From CAVTWH01 sp963794685 (lineage in GTDB: Bacteria; Actinomycetota; Actinomycetes; Mycobacteriales; Micromonosporaceae), in contig CAWCFK010000012.1 of NCBI GenBank assembly GCA_963794685.1, positions 806,001 through 870,000 on the forward strand: a stretch of 64,000 bases of DNA, written 5' to 3'. The translations under genes and the position numbers were made by a program. Below, piece by piece: positions 1-7,365 of this stretch. A model generated the notes under the pieces. It was not told the origin of the DNA and made no database searches. It saw nothing but the letters and a program-made list of their open reading frames with translations. Numbering within the stretch: the first letter of the stretch is position 1; every line of letters starts with the position of its first letter.

Positions 1-2802
1 CTCGGCCGCGACGTCGGCAACCCGGTCCAACTGGCCGTGCCGGGCATGCGCGACCACCGCCACGGCCTGCGCCTCCAGCGTCCACGGATCCACATCGGGG
101 GCGAACCGGCGCGTTGTCGGGGACTGCATCTCCACCAGGCCCGCCAGCGCTTCACGCCACAGCGCGAGCCCGGCGTCGAGTTGCCCCCGGGCCAGCGTGA
201 TCTCGGCCCGTACGCCCAGCCCGTAGGTGGCCGCGCTGGGCTCGTCGATCCGTTCGTTCGCGGTCCGCTCCAGCCAGTACTCGGCCGCGCCGACCGCGCC
301 CAGTTGCAGGTTGGCCAGCATCATCCACCACTGCAGGCCGACCACGTCCGTGCCGCCGAGCCGCTCGTACACCGGCAGCGCCGCCGCCAGTTGGCGCAGC
401 GCATCACCGCCGCGCTCCAGTTGCAGGCACAGTTCGGCGATCCGGGCCCGGGCCACCGTGGTCAGCCACGGCATGTCGCGCGGCTCGAAGGCGGCCAGCA
501 TCCGCTGGGCGGTCTGCTCGGCCCGGTCGAGGTCACCGGTGGCCTCCCAGAAGTAGCTGGCCACGCCGTTGGCGGCGCCCGCGACGAGCGGCTCGTCAGC
601 GTCGCAGAGGGTGAACAGCGCGGTCGGGTCGGTGGTGGCCGTCCGGGCCACTACGGCGGCGGCCCGGATCAGGGTGGTCGGCGGGGCCGGCGGCAGCCGC
701 CGCAGCGCGATCAGCGACCGGACCGGCTGTGGCCCCTGGATCAGGAACGCGTACGTGGTGGTGAGCGTCAGACTCGTCCGGGTGGCCTCGACCAGCTCCG
801 GCTCCGGCCGGAAGTGGGACAGCAGGTAGCCGGTCTCGTCGGCGAGTTTGGCGATCCGGACGTAGTTCGACTCGACCGTCCACAGGCTCTGCAGCACTGC
901 GCTGGTCGCGGCCACCGTCGGCCCGTCCGAGCGGGCCACCGCGAGCCGCTGCGCGTGCACCAGGTTGTCCTGCTCGGCCCGGATCTCCTCGATCAGAGCG
1001 AACGGATCGGCCCCGAACGCCGCGTCATGGCAGCGCAGCCCGAAGTCGCGGGCCCAGCGCAGGAAGGCCCCGGTCACCTGCTCGTCCCGGCCGGTCGCGG
1101 TCCGCTGGACGGTACTGAACTCGCGCACCGTCTCCAGCATCTGGAACCGGGTACCGGTGGGGGTGTCGGCGGCCTTCAGCAGCGACCGGTCGATGAGGTG
1201 CTCGAGAACGGCGAGCGGGTCCGCGCCGAGCAGGGCGCCGGCCGCCGCCGCGCTGAACCCCGACGGGAACACCGACAGCGCCGCCATCGCCTGCTGTTCG
1301 GCCGGGTCGAGCAGGTTCCAACTCCAGTCGACCACGGCCTGCAGGGTGCGGTGCCGCTCCGGGCTGTCCCGGGGGCCGCCGCGCAGCAGCGCGAACCGGT
1401 CGGTCAGCCGGTGCCGGATCTCGGTGACCGACAGGGCCCGGACCCGGGCGGCGGCCAACTCGATCGCCAGGGGTAGCCCGTCCAGGTGTCGGACCACGTC
1501 GGCCACGGCGTCGGCGGGCAGGTCGACATCGGGCCGGGCGGCTGCCGCGCGCTGGCTGAACAGCTCGGTGGCGGTCTGCTGGTCGAGTTGGGGCAGTGCG
1601 TACACCGACTCCGACGACAGCCCGAGCGGTGTCCGGCTGGTGGTGAGCACGCGCAGGTCCGCAGTGGCGGAGACGAGCGCCTGGGCGAGGTCGGCGACCC
1701 CGGCGACCACCTGCTCGCAGTTGTCGAGCACCAGCAGGGTCGGCCCCGGGCCGAGGGCGGCGACGATGCCGGCCGGCACGTCGGGCGGGCCGGCCGGGTA
1801 CCCGATCGGGGTCCGCCTGGACTCGCCCGCGCCGAGCGCCGTCGCCACCTCGCCGGCCACCTCCGCGTCCGCGGCGACCCCGCTGAGCGCGACGAAGTGC
1901 ACCACCCGCTGCTCGGCCCGGCGGCCCACCGCGTGGGCGAGGCGGGTCTTGCCCAGCCCGCCGGTGCCGACGATGGAGACCACCCGGGCGGTGCGCAGCA
2001 GGGCGGTGACGGCGGCGACATCGGCGTCCCGGCCGAGCAGGGCGTTCGGCTCGTACCGCACGCCGTGCCGGACGCTGGGCGCGTCGTCCCGCAGCAGTTC
2101 CCGGTGCAGGTCGCGCAGGGCCACGCCGGGATCGGTGCCGAGGTCGTCGCGCAACGAGCGCCGGTAGGACTCGTAGCGGGCCAGCGCCGCCGCCGGGCCG
2201 GCCGTGACCGTCTCGCAGCGCAGCAGTTCGAGCAGGACCTCCTCGTCCCGGGGCGCCTGCGCGGCCACCACGAGCAGCGCGTCCATCGCCTCGTCCCGGC
2301 GGCCCAGCCGGGCCAGCGCCAGCGCCCGGCCGCGGCGCAGCGTCCGGTACGCGGCAGCGCGCCCGGCCCGCAGCGCTGCCACCGCGTCACCGGGCTCGGC
2401 GTCCTCCTCCGGTGGGCCGGCCCAGCAGCGCAGACCCGCGTCAGCTTCGGCGAGCGCGGCCGCGTCGTCGCCCTCACGCAGTCGCCGGGCACTGCCCACC
2501 GCGTGCGCCAGCACGACACTCGCGTCGACCTGGCTCTCGTCCAGCGCCAGCCGGTAGCCCGTCGGAGTGCTCGCGATCAGCTCGGCGCCGAGCAGCGTGC
2601 GGGTACGGGAGACGAGGACCTGCAGCGCCTTGGTGGGGTTCTCCGGCTGACCGTCCGGCCACAGGTCGGCCACCAGGCGCGCGGTGCCGCAGCCGGTCCG
2701 CAGGTCGGCGGCGAGGACGGCGAGCAGCGCACGTACCCGGGGGGCGGTCACCTCGTGGTCGCGGTAGGACACCTGAGACAGCAGGATCAGCTCGGTGGCC
2801 AT
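1..2802 (-). CDS. SARP/AfsR-like transcriptional regulator with NB-ARC ATPase domain (3' end beyond window)
   Basis: The reading frame opens at a GTG-free ATG at 2802 and runs without a stop to base 1, giving 934 visible residues, so the C-terminus lies outside the window. The first ~85 residues resemble a SARP winged-helix DNA-binding domain, with an RVRALLAVLA-type helix and the VSRTRTLLG motif. A BTAD-like helical domain follows to about residue 235. An NB-ARC/STAND ATPase module comes next, with Walker A GTGGLGKT at residues 279-286 and a Walker-B-like LLVLDNCEQV. The remaining C-terminal half is Ala/Leu-rich and helical, as expected for TPR-type sensor repeats. Proteins of this layout (AfsR, LuxR/STAND type) are cytoplasmic activators, often of secondary metabolism. 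No biosynthetic cluster is visible here, so the target is unknown. The domain call is strong; the regulon is not inferable. Confidence 0.88.
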   Translation of the reverse strand, partial: MATELILLSQVSYRDHEVTAPRVRALLAVLAADLRTGCGTARLVADLWPDGQPENPTKALQVLVSRTRTLLGAELIASTPTGYRLALDESQVDASVVLAHAVGSARRLREGDDAAALAEADAGLRCWAGPPEEDAEPGDAVAALRAGRAAAYRTLRRGRALALARLGRRDEAMDALLVVAAQAPRDEEVLLELLRCETVTAGPAAALARYESYRRSLRDDLGTDPGVALRDLHRELLRDDAPSVRHGVRYEPNALLGRDADVAAVTALLRTARVVSIVGTGGLGKTRLAHAVGRRAEQRVVHFVALSGVAADAEVAGEVATALGAGESRRTPIGYPAGPPDVPAGIVAALGPGPTLLVLDNCEQVVAGVADLAQALVSATADLRVLTTSRTPLGLSSESVYALPQLDQQTATELFSQRAAAARPDVDLPADAVADVVRHLDGLPLAIELAAARVRALSVTEIRHRLTDRFALLRGGPRDSPERHRTLQAVVDWSWNLLDPAEQQAMAALSVFPSGFSAAAAGALLGADPLAVLEHLIDRSLLKAADTPTGTRFQMLETVREFSTVQRTATGRDEQVTGAFLRWARDFGLRCHDAAFGADPFALIEEIRAEQDNLVHAQRLAVARSDGPTVAATSAVLQSLWTVESNYVRIAKLADETGYLLSHFRPEPELVEATRTSLTLTTTYAFLIQGPQPVRSLIALRRLPPAPPTTLIRAAAVVARTATTDPTALFTLCDADEPLVAGAANGVASYFWEATGDLDRAEQTAQRMLAAFEPRDMPWLTTVARARIAELCLQLERGGDALRQLAAALPVYERLGGTDVVGLQWWMMLANLQLGAVGAAEYWLERTANERIDEPSAATYGLGVRAEITLARGQLDAGLALWREALAGLVEMQSPTTRRFAPDVDPWTLEAQAVAVVAHARHGQLDRVADVAAE

Positions 2803-2811
2803 GGCACGAGG

Positions 2812-3153
2812 CTAGTCGGGAAGCCGCATCTGCCAGGCATCGGTGATGAGCTCACCCAGGCGGTCGACGTCGACGCGCTCCAGTCGCAGCATGACCAGGG
2901 GCAGCCCGTCGTAGCCGGGCGCGGTGAAGAACAGGTCGGGCTCGCCGAGCAGCAGGGCCTGCTTCTCGGCCTCGTCGCCGACGTAGAGCACCGCGATGTC
3001 GGTGCGGATGACGCGCGGCTTGCCGGGGCTGCGCTCGGGGTAGGACCAGACGAAGCCCCTGTTCGCGACCCGGAAGTCGAAGCCGGCGCTTTCGATCTCG
3101 GTGACCTGCGGCAGCCCGAGCGCCAGCCGGCGCACGTCGTCGGCGTCAGCCAC
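2812..3153 (-). CDS. YjbR/MmcQ-like small protein
   Basis: A 113-residue protein starting at GTG 3153, chosen because GGGAGCGGG precedes it at a usable distance; an upstream in-frame start would add an Arg/Trp-rich tail that looks unlike the family. The sequence has the MmcQ/YjbR pattern: an N-terminal VRRLALGLPQVTE helix, a central FDFRVANRGFVW strand region and a C-terminal LGELITDAW helix. Members are small cytoplasmic proteins of unclear function, related in fold to cysteine-free DNA-binding-like modules. It lies 9 bases upstream of the SARP gene on the same strand and is probably co-transcribed with it. The family is fairly sure; the role is unknown. Confidence 0.8.
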   Translation of the reverse strand: MADADDVRRLALGLPQVTEIESAGFDFRVANRGFVWSYPERSPGKPRVIRTDIAVLYVGDEAEKQALLLGEPDLFFTAPGYDGLPLVMLRLERVDVDRLGELITDAWQMRLPD

Positions 3154-3601
3154 CGAACCCGCTCCCGCACGTCGTCGCCAGCACCGCCACAGGCTAACCC
3201 GCACCCCTGACAGCGACAGCAACTGGAACTGCCGGCCATCGTCAGCCGAACCAGATCAGTTCCTGGCCGTGGGGCGGGCCCCTGACCGGGTCGGGTGACC
3301 CGCCGGTCGGCGGGTCAGCCCCGGCACTGTGCACGATGCATCGAGCTGGTTGCGGACTTCGATCCGCCGTTGCCTGCGACGGTCTGTGCTGCGGTCCATA
3401 GCCGCAGTACAGGCCATCTCTGCGTGATCTTCGGCGCTACTTCTGTCGGTGCGAGAAAACTCGAAAGGCGGAACGCGTGGGGTAATTGTTAATCACTGAG
3501 GCTTATGATCCTATGTTCACGATATGAGCTAGTGGCGTCGAAACAGACGGCGCCACCGGGATCTCCGTGCCAGGCCGCGGAACCCATTTGAGGGAGGCAC
3601 C
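3154..3601. other. Intergenic region with AT-rich promoter segment
   Basis: No credible gene is seen across this stretch; short open frames have poor codon bias and no start signal. The last 130 bases are clearly AT-richer than the surroundings, with hexamers TATGAT (3504-3509) and TATGTT (3512-3517) that could serve as -10 elements for the surface-protein gene at 3602. A good -35 at 17-18 bases is not obvious. GAGGGAGG at 3592-3599 is the ribosome-binding site of that gene. Confidence 0.45.
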
Positions 3602-6322
3602 ATGCCCAAACGCGCCGCCTGGCGTACCCCTGTCCTGGCCGTTGCGGCAATGGTCGCCGGCCTCGTCCTCGTCGCCATCCCGCAACAACCGGCCGTCGGA
3701 GCACCCACTCCCACGACGGCTGAGCTGATCGTGCAGAAGGGCGGCGACCGCACCGGCGCCCAGATCGTGGCTGGGCTGCCGAACGCGGTCTTCGACTTCT
3801 TCGCCGGAGTGGCCGGCACCCCGCCCGCCGCCGCCGCGGTACCCGACGCGACCTGTACCACCGACGCGAACGGTCAGTGCGCGGTCAACGTGCCGGGGCG
3901 GACCGCGACCGGTCAGGGGTACTGGATCCGGGAGCGCACCGCACCGGCCGGCTTCCGGATCGCCACGGTGCTCGACACCGGATCCACCAGCAACAACGCC
4001 GGCCCCCAGCCGTACAACCAGCTCTTCACCGGCGCTGTCTTCAACAACATCAGCTACACGTTCCCGGTCGCCGGTACCGGCACCGCGCAGTCCTCCCGGG
4101 GCAGCTTCTGGGCCGACATCCGGAACAACCCGGCGCTGCCTCCGGGCTGTGGCCTCAACATCGCGCTGCTGATCGACACGTCCGGCTCGATCGGCGCGGA
4201 CATCGGCAACGTGAAGGCGGCGGCCAACGGCTTCGTGGACGCGCTCACCGGTACCCCGTCGCAGGTCGCGCTGTTCAGTTTCGCCTCGAACGCCACTCAG
4301 GAGCTGGCCTCCACTGCGGTCTCGACGACGGCCGGCGCGGCGACCGTGCAGGCCGCGGTGAACGCGCTGCCGACCCCGAGCGGCTCGACCAACTGGGACC
4401 AGGGACTGTTCCTCGTCGCCGCGCAGACCACCACGTACGACGCGGTGGTCATGCTGACCGACGGCAACCCGACCGTGTACGGCCCGCCGGTCGCGTCCGG
4501 CCCCGGCGACCACACCCGCTTCCGTGAGGTGGAGAACGGCATCTTCTCCGCGAACGCGGTGAAGGCGAAGGGCACCCGCGTCGTGGTGGTCGGCGTGGGA
4601 GCGGGCGTCACCGGCGCGACCGAGAACCTCCAGGCGTTGTCCGGCCCGACCGCGGGCTCCGACTTCTTCCAGACCGACTACGCCGCGCTGGGCAACCTGT
4701 TCCGGCAGCTCGCCCTGACCACCTGCCTCGGCACGATCAGCGTGGTCAAGCAGGTGCTCCCACCCGGTACGCCCGCCGGCAGCATCGCCGGCGCGCAACC
4801 GGCCGGCGGCTGGACGATCACCAGCTCCACCGCCGGCGTGGTCCCGATGTCCGGGGTCACCGACGCGGCGACCGGCGGGGTCAGCTTCGACGCGCCGCTG
4901 GGCGGCCAGACCTCGCTACCGGTGACGCTCACCGAGACCCAGCAGGCCGGCTTCACCCTCCACCCACTGGCTGGGGTGAACGCGGTCTGCACCGACTCGA
5001 CGAACACCCCGGTAACGGTGACGAATGCCGGCGCTCTCGGGTTCACCGTGTCGGCGCTGCTGGACGACGCCATCACCTGCACCATCTACAACCTGGCGCC
5101 GAACCCGCCCGCCCAGGTACGGGTCAACAAGACCTGGAACATCGACGGCACGCAGTTCGTCGACGGTGCTCAGCCGGCCAACTTCCAGGCGGCGCTCAAC
5201 CTGACCGGGCAGGTGACTCCGGAGTTCGCCACGACCTACAGCGGGTACCTGGCCGGCGACTCGGTCACCGTGGGCGAGACCGTGGACACCACGCTCTTCC
5301 CGCCGGGCTGCACCAACGTACCCAGCGGTGACATCGGTGCGCACACCCTGGTCGGTGGGCTCAATACCTACGCCATCACCAACACGGTCACCTGCGTCAC
5401 CACGCTGACCCTGCTCAAGACCGTGGCCGACCCGTTCGGGCCGACGGCCGACCCCAACCTGTGGACGCTGACCGGGCTGGCCGACGACGCCTCACAGACA
5501 TTCAGCGGTACCACCGGGGTGAGCGAGGACATCACCCCCAACCTGCGGTACGACCTGAGTGAGTCGACTGTGCCCGGATACACCCAGCAGCTCGTGCCCG
5601 GCGCGGTGCTGGTGCCCAACTCCACCGGCTCCTGGCACTGCGTGCTCCGGCTGTCCGACGGCACCACCGGCCCCGAGTTCGACGGCCTCAACGGCGGCGT
5701 GTCCGTGACGCCCGGCCAGAACGCCGAGTGCACCGCCATCAACACCGCCCAACCCGCTCACCTGACCCTGCTCAAGGAGGTGACCAACACGCACGGCGGA
5801 ACCGCGGTACCGGCTGACTTCACCCTCACCGCGACACCGCAGTCGATCCTGACGGGTGCGTTTACGGTGACCGGCCGGGCCGGGCAGACGGCTGTCACGA
5901 ACCGGCTCATCGCGCCGCTGGTGGGGTACGTGCTGACCGAGAGCGGGCCGACGGGTTACCTGGCTGATGGCGCTCCCACCTGCCTGCTCGCGGGTACCAC
6001 CACTTCCGTGCCGGTCCTCGCCGGCGTGGTGATTCCGCTGCTCGGTACGGACGTGGTCTGCACCTTCCGCAACGTGGACCAGCAAGCTGTGACGCCGAGC
6101 GCCTCTGCGTCGAGCGCTCCGCCGACGACGGCTCCGCCGACCACCGCACCGCCAACCACGCAGCTCGCGTCGTTGACCACGCCGGCGGCCAATCCGAACC
6201 TGCCGGCGACCGGCGCCCCGATAGCTCGGTTGAGCGAGCTCGGCATACTGCTGATCGTCATGGGTAGCCTGCTGCTGCTGGTGTCCTTCGTACGCGAACG
6301 GTACCTGCGCGAGGCCCGCTGA
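3602..6322 (+). CDS. Secreted vWA-domain adhesin with SpaA-like repeats and LPATG sorting signal
   Basis: A 906-residue cell-wall protein with a strong ribosome site (GAGGGAGGC) before ATG 3602. A signal peptide spans about residues 1-34. A SpaA/prealbumin-like domain (about 40-130) ends in the typical YWIRERTAPAGF motif. A von Willebrand A domain follows with a complete MIDAS start, DTSGS at 191-195, and a later MLTDGNP. Four or so repeated Ig-like modules follow, each opening with a V(K/N)K or LLK strand, resembling DUF5979/prealbumin folds. A Thr/Pro linker leads to LPATG at 867-871, a hydrophobic helix and a positively charged tail, the sortase sorting signal. The layout matches tip adhesins of Gram-positive pili. 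No sortase or pilin gene is present in the window, so the anchoring enzyme is elsewhere. A 14-bp hairpin terminator follows. Confidence 0.9.
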   Translation: MPKRAAWRTPVLAVAAMVAGLVLVAIPQQPAVGAPTPTTAELIVQKGGDRTGAQIVAGLPNAVFDFFAGVAGTPPAAAAVPDATCTTDANGQCAVNVPGRTATGQGYWIRERTAPAGFRIATVLDTGSTSNNAGPQPYNQLFTGAVFNNISYTFPVAGTGTAQSSRGSFWADIRNNPALPPGCGLNIALLIDTSGSIGADIGNVKAAANGFVDALTGTPSQVALFSFASNATQELASTAVSTTAGAATVQAAVNALPTPSGSTNWDQGLFLVAAQTTTYDAVVMLTDGNPTVYGPPVASGPGDHTRFREVENGIFSANAVKAKGTRVVVVGVGAGVTGATENLQALSGPTAGSDFFQTDYAALGNLFRQLALTTCLGTISVVKQVLPPGTPAGSIAGAQPAGGWTITSSTAGVVPMSGVTDAATGGVSFDAPLGGQTSLPVTLTETQQAGFTLHPLAGVNAVCTDSTNTPVTVTNAGALGFTVSALLDDAITCTIYNLAPNPPAQVRVNKTWNIDGTQFVDGAQPANFQAALNLTGQVTPEFATTYSGYLAGDSVTVGETVDTTLFPPGCTNVPSGDIGAHTLVGGLNTYAITNTVTCVTTLTLLKTVADPFGPTADPNLWTLTGLADDASQTFSGTTGVSEDITPNLRYDLSESTVPGYTQQLVPGAVLVPNSTGSWHCVLRLSDGTTGPEFDGLNGGVSVTPGQNAECTAINTAQPAHLTLLKEVTNTHGGTAVPADFTLTATPQSILTGAFTVTGRAGQTAVTNRLIAPLVGYVLTESGPTGYLADGAPTCLLAGTTTSVPVLAGVVIPLLGTDVVCTFRNVDQQAVTPSASASSAPPTTAPPTTAPPTTQLASLTTPAANPNLPATGAPIARLSELGILLIVMGSLLLLVSFVRERYLREAR

Positions 6323-6332
6323 CCGTGCGTTC

Positions 6333-6366
6333 CGGCGCAGCCCACCAATCCAGGTGGGCTGCGCCG
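6333..6366 (+). terminator. Hairpin terminator after surface-protein gene
   Basis: A perfect 14-bp inverted repeat (arms 6333-6346 and 6353-6366) around a 6-base loop starts 10 bases after the stop codon. There is no T-run, which is common for actinobacterial terminators. It lies between convergent genes and could serve both strands. Confidence 0.8.
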
Positions 6367-6422
6367 GGCGTTGGTCCCGACTTCCGGCACCTGATCGGGC
6401 CGCGGGAAATATCGACCGGCCG

Positions 6423-6647
6423 CTACCTCGTGCGTACCGTGAACAGGTCGCCGGGCTGGCACTCCAGCACCTCGCAGAGCGCGGTGAGGGTGGTGAACCG
6501 GACCGCCCGGGCATGACCGTTCTTGAGCACCGACAGGTTGGCCAGCGTGACGCCGACCCGGTCGGCGAGTTCGGTGAGGCTCAGGCCGCGCGCGGCCAGC
6601 AGGGCGTCGAGGTGTACGTCGACACGGTGCTCGTCGTCGGGTGGCAC
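6423..6647 (-). CDS. Small XRE/Cro-CI family HTH regulator (YozG-like)
   Basis: A 74-residue protein that is almost entirely one helix-turn-helix domain: LSLTELADRVGVTLANLSVLKNG forms the HTH, followed by a FTTLTALCEVLECQPGDLF tail typical of YozG-like regulators. The GTG start at 6647 shares a base with the TAG stop of the upstream DUF2975 gene (TAGTG), so translation is probably coupled. This pairing of a DUF2975 membrane protein with a minimal Cro-type regulator is recurrent in Gram-positive bacteria. It is the natural candidate to bind the large palindrome at 7273-7318 upstream of the pair. That binding is inferred, not shown. Confidence 0.85.
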   Translation of the reverse strand: MPPDDEHRVDVHLDALLAARGLSLTELADRVGVTLANLSVLKNGHARAVRFTTLTALCEVLECQPGDLFTVRTR

Positions 6648-7267
6648 TAGATCACGGTCTCCAACTCGGCCCGCAGTGCCCGACCGCGTTTGATGACCTC
6701 GGCGATGGCCAGGAAGCCGACCGCCGCCAGCAGCCACTGGATGTTCAGGCTCAGCGTGGTCGTGATGGTGCGGCCACCGGTGGCGGCGTCGCTGAGTACC
6801 AGGCCGGCGAACATGGTGAGGAACCCGGTCGCCACCCCGCCGAGCGCGCTGACCGCGGCGAGCACCCGCAGCCGGCGTACGGTGGCGGCGGTGAACGGAT
6901 CGGTTCGCCGGGCGACGATGACCAGGCGCAGCAGCAGTGCCAGCAGGGCGAGTGCCACGCCGAGTTGGCCCAGCCGGCTGGCTGCGTACCAGCTCAGTTG
7001 TCCGATGCTGGGGTCTGTGATGACCGCCTCCACTGTGGAGTCGGCGGCGACGCTCACCCCTGGTGCGAGACCGCCGGACGCCCCCGTGACGTCGGTGATG
7101 TCCCGTGCGCTCAACTCGACCGGGACCGGACCGCCGGTGATCAGGCTGCCGATCTCCACCGCCGCGACCAGTGCGCCGAGCGCCAGGCTGACGATCAGGC
7201 CGGTCTGTAGTTCGCCCAGCCAGTCCGGCCTTCGCAGCCGCTGCCAGAGCGTGCTCCCCGTGGTCAT
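6647..7267 (-). CDS. DUF2975 family membrane protein
   Basis: A 206-residue integral membrane protein with four likely transmembrane helices (about residues 22-42, 100-120, 132-158 and 172-192) and an extracytoplasmic loop between the first two. The order and the C-terminal LLAAVGFLAIAEVIKRG segment match DUF2975 proteins. The start ATG at 7267 has the strong site AAGGAGG seven bases upstream. That site lies inside the left arm of the palindrome at 7273-7318, so a folded leader would hide it. The gene ends overlapping the XRE-type regulator. The molecular function of the family is not known. Confidence 0.85.
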   Translation of the reverse strand: MTTGSTLWQRLRRPDWLGELQTGLIVSLALGALVAAVEIGSLITGGPVPVELSARDITDVTGASGGLAPGVSVAADSTVEAVITDPSIGQLSWYAASRLGQLGVALALLALLLRLVIVARRTDPFTAATVRRLRVLAAVSALGGVATGFLTMFAGLVLSDAATGGRTITTTLSLNIQWLLAAVGFLAIAEVIKRGRALRAELETVI

Positions 7268-7272
7268 GGAAA

Positions 7273-7318
7273 CGCCTCCTTATCGATTACCGATATACCG
7301 ATAATCGATAAGGAGGCG
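7273..7318 (-). promoter_or_regulatory. 46-bp palindrome overlapping the ribosome-binding site of the DUF2975-HTH operon
   Basis: A perfect 17-bp inverted repeat (7273-7289 and 7302-7318) flanks a 12-base AT-rich centre containing further CCGATA/TATCG-like half-sites. The operon's AAGGAGG lies within the 7273-7289 arm. The element could be an operator for the operon's own HTH protein, a leader hairpin that masks the ribosome site, or both. It is markedly AT-richer than the flanks. Confidence 0.7.
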
Positions 7319-7365
7319 GCTGATGTCAAGGGGGCGGCGGATCGACCCGCCGCCCCCGAGGTCGA

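Noticed and set aside
37..1476. Long plus-strand open frame antisense to the SARP regulator gene
   Set aside because: It is rich in Arg, Gly, Gln and His with no domain, as expected for an antisense shadow of GC-rich coding DNA.
1..2802. Secondary-metabolite gene cluster suggested by the SARP regulator
   Set aside because: No polyketide, peptide synthetase or other core biosynthetic gene is within reach in the window.
3295..3492. Short plus-strand frame in the 3154-3601 gap
   Set aside because: No ribosome site, poor codon bias and no family resemblance.
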